Source: DATFPQ01 sp035264765 (GTDB lineage: Bacteria > Actinomycetota > Actinomycetes > Actinomycetales > Angustibacteraceae). From it: a DNA stretch of 14,768 nt. The notes under the pieces were generated by a model. The model saw only the letters and a program-made list of their open reading frames with translations, made no database searches and was not told the origin of the DNA. The stretch lies in contig DATFPQ010000158.1 of NCBI GenBank assembly GCA_035264765.1, positions 1 through 14,768 on the forward strand, read 5' to 3'. The translations under genes were made by a program, and so were the position numbers. This document shows positions 1 to 5,946 of the stretch, piece by piece; the stretch's first letter is position 1, and each line of letters opens with the position of its first letter.

Positions 1-535
1 CGGCCAGGAAGCGCTCGACCGTGCGGCGCTGACGCGCCTCGTCCTCCAGCGACTCGCCCACGACGCGCGAGGCGAGCTCGGTGGCGAGCGTGCCGACCTC
101 CGCCCGCAGCTGGACGACCGCCTGCTGACGCTCGGCAACGATCTGCGTGTGGGCGCCCTCGGTGATGCGCTGCGCCTCGGCCTGGGCCTGGGCGCGCATC
201 TCCGCGAGGATCTGCGCCCCCTCCTCCCGGGCCTCCTCGCGGATCCGCCCCGCCTCGCCGCGTGCCTCGGCGAGCTGGGCCCGGTACTGCTCCAGCGCGG
301 CAGCGGCCTCGGCCTGTGCCTTCTCCGCCTCCTTCATCCCGCCCTCGATGGCCGCCGTGCGCTCGGCGTACACCTGCTCAAAGCGCGGCATCACCTTCGA
401 GGCGATGATCCAGTACAGGATGCCGAAGGCGATCAGCCCGATGATCATCTCTGCCGGGTGCGGCAGGATCGGGGCCCTCTCCGGCCATCCGACCTGGTTC
501 TCAGCGGCGAGCAGAGTGACGGTGGAAGCGGTCAC
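1..535 (-). CDS. atpF: ATP synthase Fo subunit b, 3' end cut by the window edge
   Basis: Subunit b forms the peripheral stalk that holds F1 to the Fo membrane sector. The visible 178 residues show a short N-terminal segment, one membrane helix at about residues 29-48 (AEMIIGLIAFGILYWIIASK), and then a long charged, Ala/Glu/Gln-rich helix without prolines, as expected for the stalk coiled coil. The end of the visible part (LASRVVGESLEDEARQRR, residues 154-171) matches the conserved C-terminal region of actinobacterial b subunits, so probably only a few residues are missing. The start is a GTG at 535 with AGGGAG five bases upstream. It lies 30 bases after the atpE stop, in the usual atpB-E-F order. 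Whether the gene is a plain b or a mycobacterial-type b-delta fusion cannot be seen; the usual actinobacterial arrangement would put atpH next. Confidence 0.93.
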   Translation of the reverse strand, partial: MTASTVTLLAAENQVGWPERAPILPHPAEMIIGLIAFGILYWIIASKVMPRFEQVYAERTAAIEGGMKEAEKAQAEAAAALEQYRAQLAEARGEAGRIREEAREEGAQILAEMRAQAQAEAQRITEGAHTQIVAERQQAVVQLRAEVGTLATELASRVVGESLEDEARQRRTVERFLA

Positions 536-565
536 GGGGACTCCCTGGTTCGGAGGCGGTCAGGG

Positions 566-769
566 TCAGAGGACGAACGCGAGCACCAGGCCGAACAGGG
601 CCAGCGCCTCGGCCAGCGCGAAGCCCAGGAAGGCGATCGGCTGCAGCATGCCGCGTGCCTCGGGCTGGCGTGCCACGCCGTTGATGTAGGCCGCGAAGAT
701 GAGGCCGATACCCACACCGGGGCCGATGGCAGACAGGCCGAAGCCGACGAGGTTCAGGTTGCCGGTCAT
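566..769 (-). CDS. atpE: ATP synthase Fo subunit c (proteolipid)
   Basis: This 67-residue hairpin membrane protein forms the rotating c-ring of the ATP synthase. Helix 1 is rich in Gly and small residues (GLSAIGPGVGIGLIFAAYI, about 11-29). The polar loop carries the conserved RQPE at 34-37. Helix 2 holds the proton-binding carboxylate, Glu54, in FALAEALALFGLV. Glutamate rather than aspartate is normal for actinobacteria. The protein is at the short end of the family (often 70-80 residues) because it lacks any N-terminal extension. The ATG at 769 is preceded by AAAGGAAA about ten bases upstream. It lies 93 bases after the atpB stop; that gap shows no obvious terminator, so cotranscription with atpB and atpF is expected. 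The Na+ ligand pattern of sodium-translocating rings is not evident, so proton coupling is inferred. Confidence 0.97.
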   Translation of the reverse strand: MTGNLNLVGFGLSAIGPGVGIGLIFAAYINGVARQPEARGMLQPIAFLGFALAEALALFGLVLAFVL

Positions 770-862
770 GTTGTTCTCGTTTCCTTTCGGTCCGGTGCGC
801 GGTCGCGCGTCGGAGGTCTGGGGTGAGCGGGCGCTCGCTGTTCGAAGGTCGGTTGTCCTCGG

Positions 863-1660
863 TCAGTGCTCTTCGGCGAGCGCTCCGCCGATGTACAGCG
901 CGGTGAGCAGGGTGAAGATGTAGGCCTGCAGCACTTCGACCAGCGCCTCGAAGAAGGTCATGACGATCGCCAGGACGCCGGACAGCACGCCCGCGACCTT
1001 CAGCGCCGGGCCGCCGGTGAGCAGCAGGTGCTCCGCGCCGAGGATGAACACCAGCAGCAGCAGGTGGCCGGCGAACATGTTGGCGAAAAGTCGCAGCGAC
1101 AGCGTCAACGGCCGGGTGAGGAACTTGTCGACGAACTCGAGCAGGAAAATGACCGGCACGATCCAGCTCGGCAGGCCGGGCGGCACGAGGTCCTTGAAGT
1201 AGCCGACGAACCCCTTCCGGTGGAAGCCGACGGCGTGGAAGGTGATGTAGGTGATGGCCGCGAGCGCCACCGGGAAGCCGTACCGCGACATGGTCGGGTA
1301 CTGCACGAACGGGATGATGCCGAACAGGTTGTTCAGCAGGATGAAGGTGAACTGGGCGAACAGCAGCGGCATGAACTTCAGGAAGTCCCTGCTGCCGATG
1401 AGGTCGCGCCCGATCCCCTCGCGGATGAACCCGTAGGCGCCCTCACCGATGAACTGCAGCCGGCCCGGGATGATCGCACGGTGCCGCGTGGCGGCCAGCA
1501 GGAACCAGGCGATGAGCGCCACGGACACCAGCGCCATGACGGCGGGACGAGTCAGGGTCCAGGCGGAGGAGTCGCTGCCGAGGATCGGCCACCAGAAGTC
1601 CTCCTTGCCCGGCGAGGTGAACTCCTCGCCCTGGGCGGCGGCGAGCGCGAGCGGGCTCAC
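863..1660 (-). CDS. atpB: ATP synthase Fo subunit a
   Basis: Subunit a is the stator that carries protons to and from the c-ring. The product is 265 residues from the GTG at 1660, with five to six hydrophobic helices. The essential arginine is Arg190 in LTLSLRLFANMFAGH (residues 185-199). The last helix contains the conserved glutamine, Gln246, in EVLQAYIFTLLTALYI. The GTG was chosen because GGAGGAG lies exactly five bases upstream. The open frame continues 16 codons further to a GTG at 1708, but that extension has no good ribosome-binding site and no family resemblance. The start GTGA overlaps the stop of a 21-codon reading frame (1657-1722). The gene lies between the AtpZ-like gene and atpE in the standard atp operon order. 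Confidence 0.96.
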   Translation of the reverse strand: MSPLALAAAQGEEFTSPGKEDFWWPILGSDSSAWTLTRPAVMALVSVALIAWFLLAATRHRAIIPGRLQFIGEGAYGFIREGIGRDLIGSRDFLKFMPLLFAQFTFILLNNLFGIIPFVQYPTMSRYGFPVALAAITYITFHAVGFHRKGFVGYFKDLVPPGLPSWIVPVIFLLEFVDKFLTRPLTLSLRLFANMFAGHLLLLVFILGAEHLLLTGGPALKVAGVLSGVLAIVMTFFEALVEVLQAYIFTLLTALYIGGALAEEH

Positions 1661-1722
1661 AGCATCTCCTCCAGGCAGTTGGGGTACGTCCGACCGGTGG
1701 CGGCGCACCCCGAGAGGTGCAT
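1657..1722 (-). CDS. possible 21-codon leader ORF overlapping the atpB start
   Basis: Between the AtpZ-like gene and atpB an ATG opens a 21-residue frame beginning MHLSGCAATG and ending YPNCLEEML. Its TGA overlaps the GTG start of atpB as GTGA, the usual geometry for translational coupling, and the atpB Shine-Dalgarno sits inside its last codons. The peptide has two cysteines. I see no convincing ribosome-binding site for the ATG itself, and the frame is open further upstream, so the overlap may be chance. I do not recognise the peptide and assign no function. Confidence 0.2.
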   Translation of the reverse strand: MHLSGCAATGRTYPNCLEEML

Positions 1723-1733
1723 CTGAGCACGAG

Positions 1734-1964
1734 TCACCGCGTACCGTACCGGAACCAGATCAGGTAGAACGCCAGCGCCGCTCCGGTCAGCAGACCGACC
1801 AGGACCAGCCACGACGTCCCCAGCCAGTGGTCGAGGAGCAGGCCCAGACCACCGTAGGTGAGCAGGCCGGCCAGCAGGTAGCTGACGATGCCCCAGGCGC
1901 GAGCCTCCTGCAGCGGACCCTCGGGCCCGTCGTCCGAGGGCCGTTGTGGCGCTGGCGTGACCAT
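1734..1964 (-). CDS. AtpZ-like small membrane protein of the atp operon
   Basis: This 76-residue protein has two membrane helices (about 25-45 and 49-69) around the motif LLDHWLGTSW (43-52). This is the pattern of the AtpZ / 'ATPase gene 1' family, small proteins encoded beside Fo genes and linked to c-ring assembly or divalent-cation handling; the exact role is unsettled. The N-terminal 20 residues are hydrophilic and the C-terminus ends in basic FRYGTR. It starts at ATG 1964, 39 bases after the atpI stop, with no clear Shine-Dalgarno. The frame upstream is open back to that stop but offers no better start. With atpI it gives this operon two accessory Fo genes. Family assignment rests on motif and context and is fairly secure; function is inferred. 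Confidence 0.8.
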   Translation of the reverse strand: MVTPAPQRPSDDGPEGPLQEARAWGIVSYLLAGLLTYGGLGLLLDHWLGTSWLVLVGLLTGAALAFYLIWFRYGTR

Positions 1965-1986
1965 GTCGTGAAGAACCGTAGCAGCG

Positions 1987-2008
1987 GGTGGTGACCACCT
2001 AGGTCACC
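1987..2008. repeat. overlapping short palindromes at the atpI/AtpZ-like junction
   Basis: Two overlapping dyads cover the atpI stop codon: GGTGGT-G-ACCACC (1987-1999) and GGTGACC-ACCTA-GGTCACC (1990-2008), with CCTAGG in the middle. They could form alternative small hairpins in the intercistronic RNA. There is no T-run, so a terminator is unlikely. Confidence 0.35.
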
Positions 2009-2483
2009 GCCCCTCCGGGCCGCGGCCGGCCACCGGATCGGTCACCAGGACGCGCAGCCGCGTGAAGGCGCGCATCTCGAAACCGAGCCAGACGAAGGTG
2101 CACGCCAGCGCGCCCAGGGCGAAGTGCGGCGGCGAGAGCCAGGTGGCGTCCTTGAAGACGACCAGGACCACGGTGAGGGCGGCGACCTTGAGCACATAGG
2201 TGAGCATCACCACGCCCATCACGGCGTCCGGGTTGAGCCGCGCCGTCCGGCGCATGACCAGCAGGCCGACGGTGAAGAAGACCAGCACCACCGCGGCGCC
2301 GAACGCGGCCCCCGCCACGGCCCGGGTCCCGGACGGAAGCGCGATGCCGAGGCAGACCAGCCCCGCGACCGCCGCCGGGACGAGGCTGCCACGCAACAGG
2401 GCCGCGTACTGGCCCTCGGCGTCGTTGTCACCGGTGGTCTTGGAGTCGGGGTGGTTGTCGCGGCTGCGGTCGGCCTGGGCCAT
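2004..2483 (-). CDS. atpI: ATP synthase protein I (Fo assembly factor)
   Basis: This 159-residue membrane protein lies just ahead of the Fo genes. It has a hydrophilic, charged N-terminus (about residues 1-27, rich in Asp, Arg and Asn), then four hydrophobic segments: about 33-50 (SLVPAAVAGLVCLGIALP), 52-76, 88-108 (VMGVVMLTYVLKVAALTVVL) and 121-137. It ends in a basic and then Pro/Gly-rich tail. Size and topology fit actinobacterial AtpI, for example the roughly 160-residue protein between rfe and atpB in mycobacteria. AtpI helps c-ring assembly in some bacteria but is usually not essential. The ATG at 2483 was chosen because the longer open frame runs back into the upstream transferase gene, and an AGAGG lies upstream of it. 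It is the first gene of the atp operon, downstream of the 109-base region with the putative promoter and Rex-like operator. Confidence 0.85.
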   Translation of the reverse strand: MAQADRSRDNHPDSKTTGDNDAEGQYAALLRGSLVPAAVAGLVCLGIALPSGTRAVAGAAFGAAVVLVFFTVGLLVMRRTARLNPDAVMGVVMLTYVLKVAALTVVLVVFKDATWLSPPHFALGALACTFVWLGFEMRAFTRLRVLVTDPVAGRGPEGR

Positions 2484-2538
2484 CTCGGGGCCTGCCTCTC
2501 GGCGGCTCGGGGGGTGGTCAGCGGCGGTCTCTCCGTGC

Positions 2539-2556
2539 TTGTGAATACTATCACAA
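2539..2556. promoter_or_regulatory. Rex-like operator upstream of the atp operon
   Basis: The sequence TTGTGAATACTATCACAA is an 18-bp dyad that differs at one position from the Rex consensus TTGTGAA-N4-TTCACAA. The flanking C/G extend the inverted repeat to CTTGTGA-ATACTA-TCACAAG at 2538-2557, with perfect 7-bp arms. It stands out as AT-rich in a GC-rich chromosome and lies 56 bases upstream of the atpI start. Rex is the NADH/NAD+-sensing repressor of respiratory genes in actinobacteria and firmicutes. Binding here is inferred from the match and location. Confidence 0.7.
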
Positions 2557-2569
2557 GCGTTTTGGACAA
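2542..2569 (-). promoter_or_regulatory. candidate promoter of the atp operon
   Basis: Read on the minus strand, TTGTCC (2569-2564) can serve as a -35 element. TATTCA (2547-2542), 16 bases downstream, or the overlapping TAGTAT (2550-2545) could serve as a -10. This is the most AT-rich part of the gap between the transferase gene and atpI. The -10 falls inside the Rex-like operator, so a bound repressor would block polymerase. The exact hexamers are uncertain. Confidence 0.45.
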
Positions 2570-2592
2570 CTCGGTGACAAGGGTTACTGAGG

Positions 2593-3702
2593 TTAGCCGG
2601 GTGCAACCGTCCGCGCGCGCCGGGCCAGCGGCCTGGTCGTGGTGAGGACGGCGACCGCACCGAGCAGAAGGACGCCGAACAGGGCCCACCACGCGGGCAG
2701 CAGCGCGAAGGCGGCCGCGCCGAGCGCGACCAGGGCGGTCCACAGGTACAGGACGATGACCGCCCCCGCGTGGCTGTGCCCGAGCGAGAGCAGCTGGTGG
2801 TGCAGGTGCTGGGCGTCCGGGTGCCAGGGGTGGCGCCCTGCGCGCGTGCGGCGGACCACGGCGAGCACTAGGTCCAGCAACGGGACGACCAGCACGGCGA
2901 TCGGCATGAGCACCGGGAACAGGTAGAGCAGGTTCTGCGACCGCACGTCCGCCACCGACTGCGGGTCGATGTTGCCGATCAGCGAGATGGTGGACGCCGA
3001 GAGCAGCAGTCCCAGCAGCATCGACCCGCTGTCCCCCATGAAGATGCGGGCCGGGTTGAAGTTCAGCGGCAGGAAGCCCAGGCAGCAGCCGATCAGCGCG
3101 GCTGCGACCAGGGCCGCCGTCGAGAAGACGTTGGGCGCGAAGTCCTTGGAGATGGAGTAGGTGTAGGCGAAGAAGGCGATGGCTGCGATCCCGACGATCC
3201 CGGCGGCGAGGCCGTCCAGGCCGTCGACGAAGTTGACGGCGTTCATCGTCGTCACCACCACGACGACCGTGATGAAGACCAGGGCCGGGGTGGGCAGGTA
3301 CGTGACCCCGAACACCGGCAGCGACACCAGCTGCACGCCCTGCGCCGCCATCACCCCGGCCGCCAGCACCTGGCCGCTCAGCTTGGTGAAGGCGTCCAGG
3401 CCCCACAGGTCGTCGACCACGCCGAGCAGGCATACCAGCGCGGCGCCGATCAGCACGGCCCGCAGGTCGGAGGAGTCCCGCGCCACCTGCGACAGGTACT
3501 TGGTGTGCGGCGTCACCGCGACGGCGGCCGCGAAGCCGACGAACATCGCGGTCCCTCCGAGGCGGGGTGTCGGCACGGCATGGACGTCGCGCTCGCGAAC
3601 CGCCGTCAGGGCGCCGAAGCGCACCGCGAGCGTGCGGACGAGCGGCGTCAGGACGTAGGTGACCACCGCGGCAACGAGGACGACGAACAGGTACTCGCGC
3701 AC
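2593..3702 (-). CDS. wecA: WecA/Rfe-type undecaprenyl/decaprenyl-phosphate GlcNAc-1-phosphate transferase
   Basis: This integral membrane enzyme moves a sugar-1-phosphate, probably GlcNAc-1-P from UDP-GlcNAc, to a polyprenyl phosphate carrier, the first lipid-linked step of envelope polysaccharide (in mycobacteria, arabinogalactan linker) synthesis. The 369 residues have about ten or eleven membrane helices. Family motifs are all present: DDLWGLD (97-103), NAVNFVDGLDGLA (154-166), PARIFMGDSGS (217-227), and a cytoplasmic His-rich loop, HPWHPDAQHLHHQL (291-304), typical of the WecA/TagO/MraY superfamily. The His motif and the position between sua5/glyA and atpI, as for mycobacterial rfe, favour WecA over MraY. 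The GTG at 3702 is preceded directly by an in-frame TGA, so it is the outermost start; its Shine-Dalgarno is weak. It is 47 bases after glyA. The acceptor and final glycan are not visible here. Confidence 0.9.
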   Translation of the reverse strand: MREYLFVVLVAAVVTYVLTPLVRTLAVRFGALTAVRERDVHAVPTPRLGGTAMFVGFAAAVAVTPHTKYLSQVARDSSDLRAVLIGAALVCLLGVVDDLWGLDAFTKLSGQVLAAGVMAAQGVQLVSLPVFGVTYLPTPALVFITVVVVVTTMNAVNFVDGLDGLAAGIVGIAAIAFFAYTYSISKDFAPNVFSTAALVAAALIGCCLGFLPLNFNPARIFMGDSGSMLLGLLLSASTISLIGNIDPQSVADVRSQNLLYLFPVLMPIAVLVVPLLDLVLAVVRRTRAGRHPWHPDAQHLHHQLLSLGHSHAGAVIVLYLWTALVALGAAAFALLPAWWALFGVLLLGAVAVLTTTRPLARRARTVAPG

Positions 3703-3749
3703 TCAGCCACCGCCGCCGGACGTCCCGCGCGCCGCCGATCGCACCTCGG

Positions 3750-5027
3750 TCAGCCGCGCGGGTACGCGGGGAACGCGCCGACCAGCTCCGCGACCTCGCC
3801 GCGGATCTCGCGCGCCGGCGCGCCGTCCGGGTCGCCGTCCGTCTTGGTGACTGCCCGGCCGATCAGCTCGGCGATGCGCGCCATCTGCTCCTCCCCCATG
3901 CCCTGCGTCGTCACCGACGGCGTGCCGACGCGGATGCCGGAGGCGATGCTCGGCGGCTGCGGGTCGTTGGGGATCGCGTTCTTGTTCAGCACGATGCCGG
4001 CGGCGTCGCACCGGGCCTCGGCGTCCTTGCCGCTCACGCCCGTCGCGGCCAGGTCGAGCAGCGCCAGGTGGGTGTCGGTGCCGCCGGTGACCGGCCGCAT
4101 CCCCTGCTCCGCCAGGCCCGCGGTTAGTGCCTTGGAGTTGGCGATGACCTGGCGTGCGTAGTCCTGGTACTCCGGCTGCATGCACTCCTTGAGGTTGACG
4201 GCCTTGGCCGCCACGGCGTGCATCAGCGGGCCGCCCTGCATCATCGGGAAGGCGGCCTTGTCGATCTTCGCGGCGTGCTCCGCCTTGCAGACGATCATGC
4301 CGCCGCGCGGCCCGCGCAGCACCTTGTGGGTGGTGAAGGTGACGACGTCGGCGTAGGGAACGGGGCTCGGGATGGCCTTGCCGGCGACGAGGCCGATGAA
4401 GTGCGCGGCGTCGACCATCAGGATCGCGCCGACCTCGTCGGCGACCTCGCGGAAGGCGGCGAAGTCGATCAGCCGGGGGATCGCCGAGCCGCCGCAGATG
4501 ATCATCTTCGGCCGGTGCTGGCGGGCCAGGTCGCGCACCTGGTCGTAGTCGATGTCCTCGGTCTTCGCGTCGACGCCGTAGTGCACCGCGTTGAACCACT
4601 TGCCGCTGAACGACACCTTGGTGCCGTGCGTCAGATGGCCGCCGTGCGGCAGGCTCATCGCGAGGATGGTGTCGCCCGGCGCGCAGAACGCGCCGTACGC
4701 AGCGAGGTTCGCGCTGGCGCCGGAGTGCGGCTGCAGGTTCGCGTGGTCGGCGCCGAACAGCTCCTTCGCGCGGGCGATGCCGATCGACTCGGCCTTGTCG
4801 ACCTCGGAACAGCCGCCGTAGTACCGGCGTCCCGGATAGCCCTCGGCGTACTTGTTGCTCAGGGTCGAGCCGAGCGCCGCGAGCACCGCCGGCGAGGTGA
4901 AGTTCTCGCTGGCGATGAGCTGAACGCCGCTGCGCAGCCGGTGCAGCTCGGACAGCAGCACGCCGGCGATGTCCGGGTCCTGCTCGGCCAGCGCGTCGAA
5001 GTCCGGGCCCCAGAAGGTGTCGCTCAT
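3750..5027 (-). CDS. glyA: serine hydroxymethyltransferase
   Basis: This cytosolic, PLP-dependent enzyme interconverts serine plus tetrahydrofolate with glycine plus 5,10-methylene-tetrahydrofolate, feeding one-carbon units to purine, thymidylate and methionine synthesis. The 425 residues are full length. Recognisable parts are the N-terminal LIASENF (37-43), NKYAEGYPGRRYYGGC (58-73), SGASANLA (102-109), SLPHGGHLTHG (125-135), the cofactor aspartate in VDAAH (205-209), the PLP lysine Lys235 in TTHKVLRGPRGG (232-243), and GIRVGTPSVTTQGM (364-377). Residues 181-185 read SAIPR where many family members have SAYPR, a known type of variation. The ATG at 5027 has GGAG seven bases upstream. It is separated from sua5 by two hairpins and from the transferase gene by 47 bases, so it may share a transcript with the latter. 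Confidence 0.96.
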   Translation of the reverse strand: MSDTFWGPDFDALAEQDPDIAGVLLSELHRLRSGVQLIASENFTSPAVLAALGSTLSNKYAEGYPGRRYYGGCSEVDKAESIGIARAKELFGADHANLQPHSGASANLAAYGAFCAPGDTILAMSLPHGGHLTHGTKVSFSGKWFNAVHYGVDAKTEDIDYDQVRDLARQHRPKMIICGGSAIPRLIDFAAFREVADEVGAILMVDAAHFIGLVAGKAIPSPVPYADVVTFTTHKVLRGPRGGMIVCKAEHAAKIDKAAFPMMQGGPLMHAVAAKAVNLKECMQPEYQDYARQVIANSKALTAGLAEQGMRPVTGGTDTHLALLDLAATGVSGKDAEARCDAAGIVLNKNAIPNDPQPPSIASGIRVGTPSVTTQGMGEEQMARIAELIGRAVTKTDGDPDGAPAREIRGEVAELVGAFPAYPRG

Positions 5028-5054
5028 GCCGTGGCTCCGCGAGGGTCGGGGACG

Positions 5055-5090
5055 AGTGGCGCCGGCCCGGATCCGGCCGGCGTCGCCACT
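5055..5090. terminator. strong stem-loop between sua5 and glyA (second of two)
   Basis: AGTGGCG/CGCCACT arms continue into CCGGCC/GGCCGG with a three-base bulge and close on a short loop around GGATCC. There is no T-run on either side, so it is either an actinobacterial terminator without a U-tail, or a processing or attenuation element in the glyA leader. It ends 28 bases before the glyA start. Confidence 0.45.
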
Positions 5091-5095
5091 GTATT

Positions 5096-5120
5096 GCCTG
5101 CCGGGCCGCGGCCCGCAGGC
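5096..5120. terminator. stem-loop directly after the sua5 stop (first of two)
   Basis: GCCTGC and GCAGGC arms continue into GGGC/GCCC with a one-base bulge around a CGCG loop. It starts seven bases beyond the sua5 stop codon on the minus strand. The position suits a terminator for the prmC-sua5 side; no U-tail follows. Confidence 0.45.
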
Positions 5121-5127
5121 GCGCCCC

Positions 5128-5790
5128 TCAGGGGGTGGGCGCGTCCAGGTCGGCGGCCAGGACGTCCGGCACGACCGCCCGCAGCCGGTCCAGGTCCACC
5201 GGGCCGGCCCTGAGCACCCGCGGCACGTCGCCGGTCACGTCCACGATGGTGGACGCCGCGGACGACGCGGTCGGCCCGCCGTCGAGGTAGACGCGCACGG
5301 CGTCCCCCAGCTGCTCGACCGCCTCGTCCACGGTCGTCGCGGGCGGATGGCCGGTCCGGTTGGCGCTCGTCACAGCCATCGGGCCGGTCAGCTCGAGCAG
5401 CGCCAGGGCCACCCGGTGCAGCGGCATCCGCACCGCCACCGTGCCGTGCGTGTCGCCGAGGTCCCAGTCGAGGGCGGGCTGCGCCCGGCAGACCAGCGTG
5501 AGCGGTCCCGGCCAGAACGCCGACACGAGCTCCCGCGCGTCCGCGCTCAGGTCGGTCGCGATGCCGTCGAGCGTGCGCGCGTTGGGCACCAGCACCGGCG
5601 GCGGCACGTTGCGGCCGCGCCCCTTGGCGGCGAGGACGGCGGCAACCGCGGCCGCGTCGAAGGCGTCAGCCCCCACGCCGTACACCGTGTCGGTGGGCAG
5701 CACCACGACCTCGCCGCGCTGGACGGCGTTCGCGGCAACCCGCGCACCGGTCTCGCGTCCGGTGTCCGTGCGGCAGTCGATGCGTCTCAC
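5128..5790 (-). CDS. L-threonylcarbamoyladenylate synthase (Sua5/YrdC family)
   Basis: The enzyme makes threonylcarbamoyl-AMP from threonine, bicarbonate and ATP, the first step toward the t6A37 modification of ANN-decoding tRNAs. The 220-residue product is a single YrdC-like domain without the C-terminal Sua5 extension. Key motifs are VVVLPTDTVYGVGADAFD (28-45), KGRGRNVPPPVLV (56-68), WPGPLTLV (93-100), VAVRMP (118-123), AVTSANRTG (139-147) and STIVDV (180-185), which cover the nucleotide- and threonine-binding surface. The start was set at GTG 5790, with AGGAT about eight bases upstream and a length close to mycobacterial homologues. The frame is open to GTG 5838, but that extension lies in a degenerate tandem repeat. 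Synteny with prfA, prmC and the atp operon matches mycobacteria and streptomycetes. Function is secure at family level; the start is less so. Confidence 0.92.
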   Translation of the reverse strand: MRRIDCRTDTGRETGARVAANAVQRGEVVVLPTDTVYGVGADAFDAAAVAAVLAAKGRGRNVPPPVLVPNARTLDGIATDLSADARELVSAFWPGPLTLVCRAQPALDWDLGDTHGTVAVRMPLHRVALALLELTGPMAVTSANRTGHPPATTVDEAVEQLGDAVRVYLDGGPTASSAASTIVDVTGDVPRVLRAGPVDLDRLRAVVPDVLAADLDAPTP

Positions 5791-5819
5791 GCCGGGCATC
5801 CTGCCAGTGCGGGTCGCCG

Positions 5820-5907
5820 CATTCTTGGCGCGGGTCACCTCGCACCGTTATTTGGCGCGGGGTCACCCCGCGACGAACTTATTGGAGTGGGGACGCCCCG
5901 CGACAAC
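5820..5907. repeat. three contiguous degenerate 28-31 bp dyad repeats upstream of sua5
   Basis: On the minus strand three units follow each other without spacers: 5907-5879 (29 bp), 5878-5848 (31 bp) and 5847-5820 (28 bp). The first two start GTTGTCGCGGGG and GTTCGTCGCGGGG and end CCAATAA and CCAAATAA. The third reads GAGGTGACCCGCGCCAAGAA in its core. Each unit contains a small dyad around GGGGTGACCCC or a variant. A weaker partial fourth unit may lie at 5806-5819 (CGGCGACCCGCACT). The array fills the gap between prmC and sua5 and could be a dispersed chromosomal repeat or an RNA element. Confidence 0.7.
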
Positions 5908-5946
5908 GTGGGAATGCAGTAAGTGGGCCCAGTCGGCGGCAACCGG

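Noticed and set aside
2219..3433. 404-codon minus-strand frame across the transferase gene and atpI
   Set aside because: Low-complexity Arg/Ala/Gly product in a shifted frame of two recognised genes, crossing the promoter region.
3703..4599. 298-codon minus-strand frame inside glyA, rich in Arg and Pro
   Set aside because: It is a frame-shifted shadow of glyA, which has all catalytic motifs in the main frame.
5820..5907. CRISPR array
   Set aside because: The repeats touch one another with no unique spacers, differ in length and sequence, and no cas gene is near.
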